Made by a program: the position numbers and the translations under genes | The notes under the pieces: model-generated | Database searches by the model: none | Told to the model about the DNA's origin: nothing | What the model saw: the letters and a program-made list of their open reading frames with translations, nothing else | Assembly: GCF_905163445.1 (NCBI RefSeq) | Contig: NC_053183.1 | Coordinates: 20,584,001 to 20,648,000 of the forward strand | DNA from: Pararge aegeria | Taxonomy: Eukaryota > Arthropoda > Insecta > Lepidoptera > Nymphalidae | DNA length: 64,000 nt | Direction of reading: 5' to 3' | Shown: one piece after another, positions 11,558 to 22,593 of the stretch | How positions within the stretch are numbered: position 1 is the first letter of the stretch | Layout: every line of letters begins with the position of its first letter

Positions 11558-14500
11558 ATGCCTCTCCAGCTGACGAAGCCCGCGCCTCAGTTCAAGACCA
11601 CGGCGGTGGTGAACGGCGAGTTCAAGGACATCGCGCTGTCCGACTACAAGGGCAAATACGTCGTGCTGTTCTTCTACCCGCTCGACTTGTGAGTTACTGC
11701 TTTGAATACTTGCGTATGCCTACGATAAGCTATTGACATGAGGGGCACGGGAATGGGAAAAAATACGGTGAGATGAAATCATGAATAGAGAAATTTTGAA
11801 TTTGTGGGTTTTGGACTAGGGCTTAGTCCGACTGTAGGTACGACCACGCCCGGTTGACTTTAGAAATCGGGAACCAGAGACGAAATTGCTGCGCAGTCCT
11901 TGTATCCGAGTGCCCTGCTTAAAATGCATTGCCAGCGGTTGACAATGGACTCTAAATAATTCGCCTTTCATACCTTTTTGCCCAAACTCAGTCTAAATTA
12001 GACACATGCAGACACTTCAACGTTACTTATTGGTAACTAACGCGCCAGTGGAATATCCAGGATTCGTTTTCCGATGTTTTTAATTGTGAAAATTTCTAAT
12101 CTATCTAGAAGAAAATTTCGGCTGATGATTACCTATAAACCAAATATCGTTTAGCAACACTTCGCAGGGAGTGCAAGGAACAAGTCCCGCAACGTGCGTC
12201 CCTGTGTCCATTAACCTGAGGCGTAGGTTTTAAGTCACTTATGTCTGTAATTGAACCAGTAACCGAGGCCCACAGACCGGCAGGGTGATCACATATCTCG
12301 CGACAGGCGTGCGCTGTCTAACGTCACTTTATTTATTGTATGGAAAAGTGACGTTAGACAGCAGTTATTGCAAGATTTACGCTTGTCACAAGCCTGTCGC
12401 GAGATACCTTAAAACAATGCTGCTTGGCGGCATCAAATAACCATGACGGTTGTATTTCCCAAGACGAGTTCTGCTTAGTCAAAGCTCTACTAGCTACGTC
12501 ATACTGCTATATGCTTTTCTTTTAATAAGATCCCCGACATGTGTTGACAAGCGTCGCTTCAAAAACTAAACGAAGGCTTTTTAAATTCCAGCACATTCGT
12601 ATGCCCGACCGAGATCATCGCTTTCTCGGAGCGCGCGGATGAGTTCCGCAAGATCGGCTGCGAGGTGATCGCTGCTTCCACAGACTCGCACTTCACCCAC
12701 CTGGCCTGGATCAACACGCCGCGCAAACAGGGTTCGTAATCGCCATCATGTGCAAGTCACGTGTAATCACCACGATGTATCCACAGAACTAAAAACATTC
12801 AGAACCCTCATTTCAGATTCAATTATTACATGCAGCGAAAACGACCCGCACCCACGATCAATTCACACCCGCGGAATGTTGCTATCTCACAAATTTTTTG
12901 GTAAACGTTTAGAACAGAGGTAAAATCATTACTGTCAAATGGAATGAAGTCACTAAACGCCTGTTCGAGAAACTAAAGTGGAGTCGTTTTTGATGCTTCA
13001 ATATTATTATTTATTATTATTATTTAACTTTTTATTTATATACCACAACATTAATATAAACCAATAAAAAAAATAGAACCATGAAGAAAGAAGGAGAATA
13101 TTAATCGTGTACACGGTTTCTGAATGTTCTTAATTCTGTGGGTATATCCATCCAGTACAGCTAGCCTGGGCGGGAGACCTTTCAGTCTAAACGTCTTCTC
13201 ACACAGCTTTATCAACTCTCTGAGCACTAGTGAAATAATATACACAAATTCTAGGTATACGTGCTTCCGTGCTTTAGCAGTTGGACACGTGAATTTTATT
13301 TTATTTATTTATTTAAGCTCTTTATTTGTACACCACATTAAGTTCAGAAAACAAAAAAAGAAAAAAAACTCTTCAAGTGTGTAGTAGGATACACAAAAGG
13401 CGGCCTTATCGCTAGGTAGCGATCTCTGCAAGGCAACCTTTGAATTATGAAAACTAAGAAACTATGATAGCTCTGAGCCTTTGTTTTAGTTTTCTCCACA
13501 ATAAAACATCTACCTAAAAATGACATTAAAAAATGAAATTAAGCAGTAACGGCATTCTGAAAGCACTAATAAATTGATACGACTCTCCAATTTACAAGTT
13601 GTATATTAAACTCCACGTAGGGCTGCCCGGACACAGAAATTTTAATTTGTAACTCTTTTTTTAAATTGCATATTAATATTTAATGTAAGTTTTTTTTTAT
13701 TTAGTTTAGTTTTTAATTGTTCTATTTATGTGATAGTGTAGTGTGTAGTGATGGGTCATAGATAACAAATAAATAAATATGTAATTTACCTAAAAAACTC
13801 TTTGGATAACGACCTTCGCAAAATATAACCACTCTACACTGAATCAACTGTCACAGTGTCAGCTTTATATTATGTGACATTAGAGCAGACTTTTCATTAT
13901 TTTTGTGTCTGTATTATACTATGAGTGGGCCACTTAAAACAAAACATTATGCCACATTGTATAAAGCTCAAAATTCAATTATATAATTTGAGTTGAATTG
14001 ATTTAGTGTGTTAAAGCCAAAATTCTATTACTTGGGTAACGTTAGTCTTCTAGCCCCCGTAGACCGTTTAGCATCAGTTGTAGTAGTGATTACAATACCG
14101 ACTATTATTTTGTCTTAACCCAAGTAAGATAGCTTTGTTGTTTAATCTGACATTCAAACCAAGACCTGTAGTTTACAAACACAACCCTCAGAACTTGCGG
14201 AACCAAATAAAAGCCAAAATATACCTAAAAACGCACATTGCTGGATTTAAGACATTCTAGAGACACATAATTTTGTATTTAAATAACAGCCTAAGTCAAT
14301 CAGTCATTGTGACCTGCCATAGAGAGAGATATATCTAGTTTAACATTACTTGTGGCTTTCTAGCTGACATAGTGTTGGACAATGGTACCAAGGATGTGTA
14401 TACAACGAACAACAAAGACAAAAGATCTTCCCTCTCGCTTTGTCTGTATAAGATCGCGCCGTGCTTCCGGAGGAGAAGCGAGCCGAATTTAAGGGTTGCT

Positions 14501-17126
14501 CTAGTGAGGGAAAACCAAACAGGCCCGGATGGTATGGCTATATTATACGAGGATTAACATTTTCTTGGTACATTGTCGTGCGCTTGATGCAATTATTAAA
14601 GCCGGGGGTTACTAGCCACTTCATGATAGCCGAGTGGAATAAGCTATTAATTTGTTTTCGATCGGTTAAACACCACCATGACCTTTGCAAATGTTTACTC
14701 GATGGCATCTCTACTAAATTCATTTATTACAATTCGGCTTGCTCTATAAGCACTTTTGAAACGTGAAGTATGTCTGTTTGTAGTGCAACACCGCGCCGGT
14801 ATGCAGTCTCTCCTATTTTGTGAGAGATTAAAGCAGAGCTGGGTGTTCTGAAACAACTATGTTTTGACTATCCCACTTCTGATGTCGGAAATAGTAAATT
14901 GATTTTTTTTCTTAACTGTCCTAGAAAGTAAACTTTTTAGTATAAACTACATAGATAGACAAACACTGCGGAAGTAATTAGTTTAACTATATTAACGTAG
15001 TAATAAATCTTAGACGTTATCAATTTAGAGGTTGCAAGCGAGTAAAATTTGCATAAGTTAATTGTTAGATTTTTTTATAACTTGGCTTTAGCAATGTTAG
15101 CAAAGGTGTTTTTTTTTCTTTAACAGTCTTCACAGTTGGTTTCAGGTTTCAGGTTGTGTGCAAAACTTGTGTTGTCTCCTTTGCTAGTATTTATGTGTGT
15201 GAAATGTTGGGTCATTTATTAGTTCTAAAAAGTTTTATTAAAAAAAAAACCGACAGAATATAACTAGTTTCTTCAACCTTAGTTCAACCTGTTCCCTATA
15301 AACATTACTTTTTTCACATCTAAGTGGATTGTGAAGACGGTTTTTGGAAATAATCCAGTATTTATGCTTTGTGGGGACAGGTTTTTATCGTGATTTATTT
15401 TTATTCTAATGGGTATGCAGGAAATGCGAGTGACCGCTAATTCAAATTCAAAATTCGTCTGTTCGAGCTTGACAATTGTTGGTTACAGAGATTTGAATGC
15501 GCTCTCCTCTGCTTAAGCGGTGATAGCGATAGCCCAATGGGTAGGACTTCGCCTTCACTTCGGCGCGACGAGTTCGAATCCCAGCATGCACCTCTAACTT
15601 TTCTAAGTTATGTGCTTTTTAAGCTATTAAAATATCACTTGCTTCAACGATGAAGGAAAACATCGTGAGGAGTGCATACCTGAGAGTTCCATAATGTTCT
15701 CAAAAGTGTGCTAAGTGCCCGCACTTGGCCAGCATGGTGGACTTCGGCCTAAAGAGGTGACCCGTGCTGGTGAAATTTATAATATCTTCAAATCTTTATA
15801 CTCCACAAAAAATCTGATTTCCGACAATGTACCCTCTACGGAGAAACCGGAGCATCCTCAGGAGATGTACTGTACTGTATTTACACCATACAGAAGCAAG
15901 CTTAATTTTCATCATCATGGAATTCCGCAAAGTAACGCCTGCTTCTATCCATGTGGGTGATGCTTGCAGGCGGCCTCGGGCCAATGAACCTGCCCATCCT
16001 GAGCGACAAGTCGCACCGCATCGCGCGCGACTACGGCGTGCTCAACGAGGAGACCGGCATCCCCTTCCGCGGGCTCTTCATCATCGACGACAAGCAGGAT
16101 CTGCGCCAGATCACCGTCAACGACCTGCCCGTGGGACGGTGAGTAACCTGCCATCCCTCTACGAGACCTATACGTGTAAATTAAAAACGAAACAATGCTT
16201 CGCATGCTTTAGATGTATATTATGTACTGTCTCTGAGACTTATCTGTATAACCGAAACGCTAATAGTTTTTGAGTAAACCAATGCCTTAGTTTTTACTGA
16301 GGGAACTCCGATACAGCCCTAACATCACATGCAAAATTAAACTCAAGTGACACCTGTCACTTTATTAGGTACGCGTCGCTTAGCGTAGGTACTGTGCGCG
16401 TGACGGTCTTTTATCTTCAATAGGGTTGTCATAAGTAAACACTAGTTTTATAATTATACTTCATTCGTTTTTAATATTTTTACAGGGTGAAATCCTTATG
16501 AAATATGCTTATGCACCATTTAACAATGTACTACGTAATTCGATTAAAAGTTGCATATATGTTAATAAAAAATATCAAAAAGCTCTCGGCTTGTAGTTGT
16601 TTACATTAAAACAATCAATTTTTGCTTTACGTTTTTGTTTTTAACTAGATTGTATGTGAAATATTCAATATTTTATATAGATACTGTATTTGTTAGTACT
16701 CTGTAATGTTACATCGGCAACAGTTGCGGTCACTGATCCGACTACGGGACGTTGTCGAATCACATGTATTTGATCTCACTGTTTACAGAAATAACATAAT
16801 TTATTAAATTTTTTGAATGAAATAAATTAATACTGAAAGTTGTAGAACAAAAGTTGTTAGTTTTAATTAAAGGAACTGTGTTTTTTTATTTAACGCCGTA
16901 TATAAATAATCTATGCGATTACCACGTTGCTCTATAGTATTTTTGACTGATTTTAATTTTTTTTGTTATCGGTTACAGCTCCGTGGAAGAGACCTTGCGC
17001 CTAGTGCAGGCGTTCCAGTACACGGACAAGCACGGCGAGGTGTGCCCGGCCAACTGGCGGCCCGGCGCCAAGACCATCAAGCCCGACACCAAGGCCGCGC
17101 AGGAGTACTTCGGCGACGCCAACTAG
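11558..17126 (+). CDS. Tpx: typical 2-Cys peroxiredoxin (thioredoxin peroxidase), 4 coding exons, complete
   Basis: Coding exons are 11558-11688, 12592-12731, 15970-16138 and 16979-17126, all with GT-AG introns and exact phase, giving 195 codons plus TAG. That is the usual length of the insect cytosolic enzyme. The protein starts MPLQLTKPAPQF. The peroxidatic Cys sits in FTFVCPTEI across the exon 1/2 junction (near residue 48). The second conserved Cys is in HGEVCPANW (near residue 169), and the GGLGPMN loop and the YF-containing C-terminal tail are present. There is no signal peptide, so the protein is cytosolic. From family knowledge it reduces hydrogen peroxide and alkyl peroxides using thioredoxin and works as a dimer or decamer. 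The ATG is set by homology. An AG acceptor at 11546-11547 just upstream implies a non-coding leader exon that I could not place. Introns 1 and 2 and the 3' untranslated region carry repeats. Identification is very secure. Confidence 0.97.
12284..12410. mobile_element. palindromic MITE in Tpx intron 1
   Basis: Its ends read ATCTCGCGACAGGC and its reverse complement GCCTGTCGCGAGAT, and the inner arms GTCTAACGTCAC/GTGACGTTAGAC also pair, so the whole element folds on itself. A second copy lies at 17262-17409 in the 3' end of the same gene. No transposase is encoded, so it is non-autonomous. Confidence 0.75.
12868..13012 (+). repeat. interspersed repeat C, copy 2 (Tpx intron 2)
   Basis: Runs CCCGCGGAATGTTGCTATCTC to TTTTGATGCTTCAATATTA, matching copies at 1827 and 18754. 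Confidence 0.7.
13190..13290 (+). repeat. interspersed repeat H fragment
   Basis: CACAGCTTTATCAACTCTCTGAGCACT and GTGCTTTAGCAGTTGGACACGTGAAT match the copy at the left edge of the window. Confidence 0.65.
13283..13450 (-). mobile_element. non-LTR retroposon 3' tail, reverse
   Basis: TTTATTTATTTAAGCTCTTTATTTGTACACCACATT and AAAGGCGGCCTTATCGCTAGGTAGCGATCTC; the latter block is shared with 63781-63925. Confidence 0.6.
13451..15517. other. Tpx intron 2 interior
   Basis: No exon or complete element recognised. A decayed SINE-like piece lies about 14,655-14,770 (GCTCTATAAGCACTTTTGAAACGTGAAGTATG, the start of the family seen at 34,925). An open frame of 101 codons at 14461-14766 has no domain and no splice context. 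Confidence 0.4.
15518..15770 (+). mobile_element. SINE-A in Tpx intron 2
   Basis: Head with Pol III box-like GATAGCCCAATGGGTAGGA and GAGTTCGAATCCCAGC, body CACTTGCTTCAACGATGAAGG and AACATCGTGAGG, tail GACCCGTGCTGG. This is a tRNA-like head on a SINE, not a tRNA gene. Confidence 0.8.
15790..15958 (+). repeat. interspersed repeat D abutting Tpx exon 3
   Basis: CCTCTACGGAGAAACCGGAGCATCCTCAGGAGATG then AAGCTTAATTTTCAT and TTCCGCAAAGTAACGCCTGC. The element ends about 12 bases before the exon at 15970, so it supplies much of the intron end. Confidence 0.7.
16211..16372 (+). repeat. interspersed repeat E, copy 1
   Basis: TATGTACTGTCTCTGAGACTTATC through ATCACATGCAAAATTAAA. Copies at 21995-22140 and 49570-49745 (reverse). 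Non-coding. Confidence 0.75.
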
Positions 17127-17261
17127 GCGCCCCGGGGCTCCGGCCCAGCACCGAACTCGACGCCAACTATCTATAGCCTATAAAGTCCACTGCGGGACTA
17201 TGCACACCGATTGGCGATTGCAGTAGTAGATATAGAAGCACTGAGATCGCTGCTAACTACA

Positions 17262-17409
17262 GGATGATTACGTATCTCGCGACAGGCGTAAATCTTGCAA
17301 TCACTGCTGTCAAACGTCACTATTCCATACAATCAATAAACAAAAGTGTCGTTGAGTGATTGCAAGATTTGCGCCTGTCGCAAGCCCGACGCGAGATACG
17401 TAATCACCA
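17262..17409. mobile_element. palindromic MITE in Tpx 3' untranslated region
   Basis: Ends are GATTACGTATCTCGCG and CGCGAGATACGTAATC. Inside, GGCGTAAATCTTGCAATCA pairs with TGATTGCAAGATTTGCGCC. It is the same family as the copy at 12284-12410. If transcribed it would form a long hairpin in the mRNA tail. Confidence 0.8.
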
Positions 17410-17683
17410 CACCCTTTGTCGACTCGCCCCTACGCGGTATGAGATGTGGTGACTGACAACTGTGTTCCGATCTGCCGTCACCACACGGTACACTTATACC
17501 ACAACGTATTTATGATTTATAGCGATGGATTTAATTACCATTCGCATGTTTAGCATTGAGCATGTTTAATGTTATTGTGGAATGTGAATGCGATATCAGC
17601 CGCTAACAATGACCGTGCCAAAACTTTAATTCAATAGTTTATCACTATGAATTAGCATGATAACGGTTAATAATTCGTAAGCT

Positions 17684-17689
17684 AATAAA
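17684..17689 (+). terminator. likely polyadenylation signal of Tpx
   Basis: AATAAA lies 558 bases past the Tpx stop codon. An earlier AATAAA-like site lies inside the MITE loop near 17335. If the distal signal is used, the 3' untranslated region contains the whole palindromic MITE at 17262-17409. Confidence 0.45.
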
Positions 17690-18300
17690 TATTGTGAAGG
17701 GTCAGCCATACTAATCGCAATTATCGTTGATGTCAAAGTTCGGCGCTAAGGCCCCAGTGTTGAATAATGTTCCTTGGCTATCAAACATTTCAAAGATAGC
17801 GAAGAGCATTGTATTAGAACTAGTTTTAAATTGCATATCTAATATAGAATCGTTCTCTAACCATTTAACATGTACGCACCTCTGTGATAACTTAAAATAC
17901 AGACAATATAACACTTTTTGTCTATAAGCGTTTTCATATTATCCAATCCTTTAGTTGTTAAAGACTTTTCCAAAATTTGGCACGAAATTAAAAAAAAAAC
18001 TATCTCATAAACAGTCTAGACGTTTGGTACTTTTTAAAAGGTGCCGAATCTGTTTTCGCAAGGTTACTAAAATATAATAAAAAGATATTTTAGTCGTTGT
18101 AATGGCAAATAAAGCTGTTATATGCTAAAGTTCACAATTAATATAAAAAGGACTATATATATAGCATTTGCAATAAAATTAAATAAATAAACAATTCAAA
18201 CAAACTGTAATAAACAGTACTAATAATCATTTAAGATCAAAGAATCGATACGTCATCAGTTGTTGAGATTACCCGATTACTGGTAAAAAAAGGGGGATTT

Positions 18301-18495
18301 AACACGTTGACTGCTGAAAACACGTTTGTGTTTTAAAACTACGTAACGCGTGTGCGGCTCGAACACGCTAGGCGTGTTAAAATAAATGTACCTACAAGGA
18401 TGCGGCCGAACACGCTGGGCGTGTTTTTCCGGCGTTCTGCGAGTGCGGCAAACACAAACGCTGTGTTGTTTAAATATACTGCTAGAGCGGCCTTT
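18301..18495. repeat. degenerate tandem array of ~45-bp units, each with a short palindrome
   Basis: GCGGC anchors recur at about 18354, 18402, 18445 and 18487 (spacing 48, 43 and 42). Palindromes sit near each: AAAACACGTTTGTGTTTT at about 18317, AACACGC-TAG-GCGTGTT at 18362-18378, AACACGC-TGG-GCGTGTT at 18409-18425 and AACACAAACGCTGTGTT at about 18451. Spacers are not conserved. Confidence 0.65.
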
Positions 18496-18753
18496 ACGCA
18501 ACAAGTGTGTTAAAGGAATCAACCGGTAATTTTTGTACAAAGAAGCATAGATAAAAGAAATAAAAGTACAGTTTAAAGAAGTTCAAAAGATGGATGGAAA
18601 GGAAAGTAAAAGAAACAACCAGTATATTGACAAATATTCGTGAAACATAACTTTCTTGCAAAGTATGGACTTTACCTTACAAAGAATTAAGAATGTACAG
18701 AATCCTCATTGAACCATTATTGCACAGTACATTGTTTCCAAAAACAGAGATAA

Positions 18754-18965
18754 CGCCCCGAGCCCGTCTCACTTTACATCCGCCAAAATTATGCTTGCTC
18801 ACAAACATTTCCCATTTCCCTCATTATATGGTAAACGTTAAGAACATTAGGGCTAAAATAATTATTGTCAACTGCTTAATGTATGACGATGAATGTGACT
18901 AAACGCCTGTTCCAGAAACACTACTAAAGTAGAGTGGTTTTTGATGCTTCAATATTATTTGCGTT
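18754..18965 (+). repeat. interspersed repeat C, copy 3
   Basis: Contains TAAACGTTAAGAACATTAGGG, ACTAAACGCCTGTTCCAGAAAC and TTTTTGATGCTTCAATATTATTT, as in the other copies. Confidence 0.7.
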
Positions 18966-18989
18966 CACGGATTTTTTTTTTATTAAACG

Positions 18990-19150
18990 ATAGGCCAGCG
19001 TTTGACGACAATCATGCCCGTTAGAAAGCAATGATGAGGTCTAGGTTGGAGCACGCTTGCCTAAAAAAAGCCTATTCACTCTAGCCTCGAAGGTACTCAA
19101 ATTATACGTGGCCGGAAACACAGTTGCCGGGATGCTCTTAATTCTGTAAG
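18990..19150 (+). repeat. interspersed repeat R fragment
   Basis: GGAGCACGCTTGCCTA, CGAAGGTACTCAAATTAT and TGCTCTTAATTCTGT resemble 46325-46570 (GGAGCGCTCTTGCCTAAC, GAAGGTTCTCAAACTGT). Probably decayed retroelement tail. Confidence 0.4.
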
Positions 19151-19979
19151 TTTAACGAAATATAAATAAAAACCTATATAAATCTAATATGATTGATATT
19201 TCCTCCTACTTCCTAGTGTAGGTAAAACACAATAAAACTTTAAGTAGGCAGGTATTATGATAATTTACAAATACCTGCGCTAAATAAATCGAAAGTAAGA
19301 TATTAGTATGACAAATAGAAGGTAAGGGAAGAAGGTAAACTAAGCTCGGCTGCCTATGCCGTCAGAAAAAATACGACATTACTGACGTAGGAACAACACG
19401 ACCTTTGATTACTTATCGTACTTTCATGGTGTGATGTTTTACGTTATCTAACGGATACGCAAATAAAACAATATTAGTACAACAAAATATTTTAATACTT
19501 TTCAAAAAAATGGCGGGCTTTGGCTAGCTTGACGTACCAAACCATGATGGCGGTGAGGTACGACAACATGGCGGCTTGGCTTTGACAAATTGTCTATCTA
19601 TAATCTGTGGTCGGTGCACTGGCTGACGTCTTATTCGTTACAGTTATCTTATTATGGGGGAGTTGTACGTTCAATATAAAAACTTAAATCACGTGAATAT
19701 TCCCATGAAAACAAATATCGAGGGTCAAAGTAAATAAATAACTTTTAAATGTAGGCACTGTATTTTATTTATGTGAGCCTAACCCAATATTTGTAAAACA
19801 ATGCCAAATCGTTACCCTACAGGAAGATGGCCGATCGATGCTTAACCCTTACAGAGCAAATATAATCCTAATAGTACGTATTCAGTATATCAGTATAACA
19901 GTCGCATTTGACTAGGTTCTTGCAGAAGAAATAATTATTGGCACGCAGTATGTGGAGTGTTGACATTCATGTACTATCA

Positions 19980-20335
19980 TCTTATATATATATTTCTTGT
20001 GTGCGTGTGTAAGTCACTGAATTCCTCCTAAACGGCGTTGGTTTGTCGTGTCCGTGAAATGACCCCGCGTCACTGTCAGCGAAGTCGTCGCGCGCGCGCT
20101 GGGATGTTATCAATTCCGATGGGCCTCGCGTCATCGATGTCACCATTTGTGCCTCCGCGTTGTCGCGCTGGCGGGTGTGATTGGAGGAGCTCTCGAGGTA
20201 GTGGACGCCCTGTTATAGGTCTGTCCAGCGCTGGGGCTATTCCGTGGAGGTGTTCGCACTGCCCGTTTGGGTGGCACCCTGGATGGTTTAGATTAAACAA
20301 ATCAGCCCGACAGATGGCGCTGGGGTCCGCTAGTT
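19980..20335 (+). mobile_element. Helitron-like non-autonomous element, GC-rich interior
   Basis: Starts with TATATATATTTCTTGTGTGCGTGTG, has CTGAATTCCTCCTAAACGGC and ends GTCCGCTAG before TT, consistent with a CTAG Helitron end. The GC-rich middle leaves open frames on both strands (99 and 74 codons) with no domain. Confidence 0.5.
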
Positions 20336-20584
20336 AGGTATAATTTTAGGTATTACTGGAAACATGAAAGATTATCTGTATTCACGCCTGCCTTAATAAA
20401 ATAGCAACGCGTCTTTGCACGTATTTTATTACCTTCTTGTATACGCGGATGGATTAATGTGAAAACGCAATGATGTTTTACATGTATACATTTCGGTATC
20501 TAAGTGTATGTATGTAAGTGAATCTCAATAGAGCTAACTGTAATATCAATCAAGAATAAATAAAAGCGTAGGATTATGAATATG

Positions 20585-20621
20585 AAAGGCCATGAAATAT
20601 GATTTATATTTCATGGCCTTT
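20585..20621. repeat. perfect 16-bp palindrome, 5-base loop
   Basis: AAAGGCCATGAAATAT and its exact reverse complement flank GATTT. Confidence 0.9.
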
Positions 20622-20867
20622 TGTGTGAGTAGGTCTATATGTATCTAAATTTTATAAAAATCGAAACAAAGTGTGTTTACATACTAAACTGAGGCTGTAA
20701 TTTAATGCTGTAATGAAAATGTGTTTTATTTCATTGAAAACGTGTCATTCTATTTCCAACTAACAATCACCATGAACAATTTGTTATTTTACTTACACCT
20801 GCTAAGCATAATAATTGTAATGGTGGCTGAGGTAGACTTACTTACTTAGTACATTTAATTTGGTACC

Positions 20868-21010
20868 CCATTTATTTATAAAGCTGAAATGTTCGTTTCC
20901 TTGAACGAACTAATCTCAGGAACTACTGGTCCAATGGTCCTGGAACAAAAAATTCATTAAGTGTTAGATAGCCCATTTTTTTAGGAACGCTGTAGGCTAT
21001 AATTTATTTA
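20868..21010 (+). repeat. interspersed repeat fragment (CTCAGGAACTACTGGTCC)
   Basis: AAGCTGAAATGTTCGTTT, CTAATCTCAGGAACTACTGG and GTGTTAGATAGCCCATTT are blocks I know from a common lepidopteran repeat. No second copy in this window. Confidence 0.4.
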
Positions 21011-21994
21011 AAAAAAACTGGAGATACTTAAGAAAGTTGCAGTAATGTAAACCAAAGTAGCGAAATTTTTGCCTATAAAATTTATTTTTTGGCATGCGCT
21101 GAGAAAACAATTGGTGATACATAAAAATGATGTACTACATGATTAAAGTACCTACAAAAATGTCCACGAGGACATTTATTTAACTATCATAGCCAATTCA
21201 CAATAAAAGCTTTTGCCAGTTTGCTGGTAGAACCAAAAATGGGTTACTTTTGTATCGCAGTAGTACTAATTCTTATTGAAATAAATAGGTAGTCAAATCA
21301 CCAAGGGTATTAAATTTATTAAACAGTAAAATACTTCTTAATTTATTCCAATCAGTTCAAATTCAATTAAATATTTCCATACCAAACAAGACTTAAGCAA
21401 TATTGTTAACACCCTATGGTTGTGACAAACGGGCAAGTTGCTTATGGGTCGGTTTCATTTCGTCTTTGAATCTGAAAGTTGTGGATATCAATATAAACAG
21501 TTCTGGGTAGTCGGGTAACTTCACACAGAGCGGCAAATCTCTACTCTGATTTAACAAAGAAACGTCTCATACCTATGTTGCTCGATAAACGTTAAATCAA
21601 CTTGATACTTTGTTTATAATGAAACCTCTAATTATTATCGATACCCTTCAAGTACCCTAAATAATAAAACAATATTTTCTGTAGGTACGTTCTCAGTTCG
21701 TATTTATATTTTAGTAAGTAGGTAGGTTAGAAATAAGTTGCGCCTTAAGGTTCCACAGCCTAGCGTCATTGTCAGTAGGCCCACTAAGAAAATGTAACAA
21801 TACAAGTTCCAAACGTGTTCATAGATTAACCAGTTTACTTATAGTATATGGTAATTAGCGCAATACTTTATAACATCTACACCTAATGGCTAAAATGGTA
21901 CGTTTTATCGCTTTAATTAAGTTATTTTTACCTATTTAGGCATACAGTTATAAAACGTGTAAACGAAAACCGAAATAATATTGCACAGACTTGA

Positions 21995-22140
21995 GGCATT
22001 ATGTACTGTCTCTGAGACTTATCCGTGAAACCGTAAACCCAATAGTTCTTAAGTATACTACTGCCAGAGTTTCCACTGAAAGAAAACAGATATAGCCCTA
22101 ATATCACATGCAAAATTAAAATCATGAGACTCCTGTCAAC
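21995..22140 (+). repeat. interspersed repeat E, copy 2
   Basis: CATTATGTACTGTCTCTGAGACTTATCC to ATCACATGCAAAATTAAAATCATGAGACTCCTGTCA, matching 16211. Confidence 0.75.
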
Positions 22141-22593
22141 GTGGGTACAAGTACCTAAATAAAAAAGGCTGCATTTTATTAAAGAAAAAATATAACAAGT
22201 ATTTAAAAAAAATTACCTTATATCTTATCCCACATTTTTTCTAGTCATACTGTAACGTCTACACTGTGGTGTCAAAACAGTTTCAATACAACACTTTGTT
22301 TACGATTAATCATTTCTTTTCAACTCACTCAAAACAGGCGATGTGGCCATTATTGTTTTCAAAAATTAACCAATGGGCGTACGGCATTACGCTGTTACGC
22401 CGAGTCTAAAGTATTCAAAGCGCGGAGCTAATGAGTAAGTTTTTATCTGTGACAGAGGTTAGACGTAGGAAGGTACCCGAAAACAAGCTTTTAAGTTTTA
22501 AAAGTGCTGAAATAGCGTCGCACGCGCATGTTATTATCGTTTAGATTACTAACTTATTTAGATCAAGATCAAATTTTATGTTTTTAAATTAAA

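Noticed and set aside
15518..15600. tRNA-like sequences with good box A and box B (also at 25680, 29320, 35510, 38440, 43825, 44160, 50620, 51935 and 48860)
   Set aside because: Each continues into a shared SINE body and the acceptor stems do not close, so they are tRNA-derived SINE heads, not tRNA genes.
15827..16273. 148-codon open frame on + over Tpx exon 3
   Set aside because: Wrong frame; the peroxiredoxin frame with exact splice sites is certain.
18301..18495. CRISPR-like look of the palindrome array
   Set aside because: Units are degenerate, the host is eukaryotic and there are no cas genes; kept only as a repeat finding.
20038..20337. Overlapping 99- and 74-codon open frames on opposite strands
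   Set aside because: They lie in the GC-rich interior of a Helitron-like element; composition explains the open frames and no domain or splice context is present.
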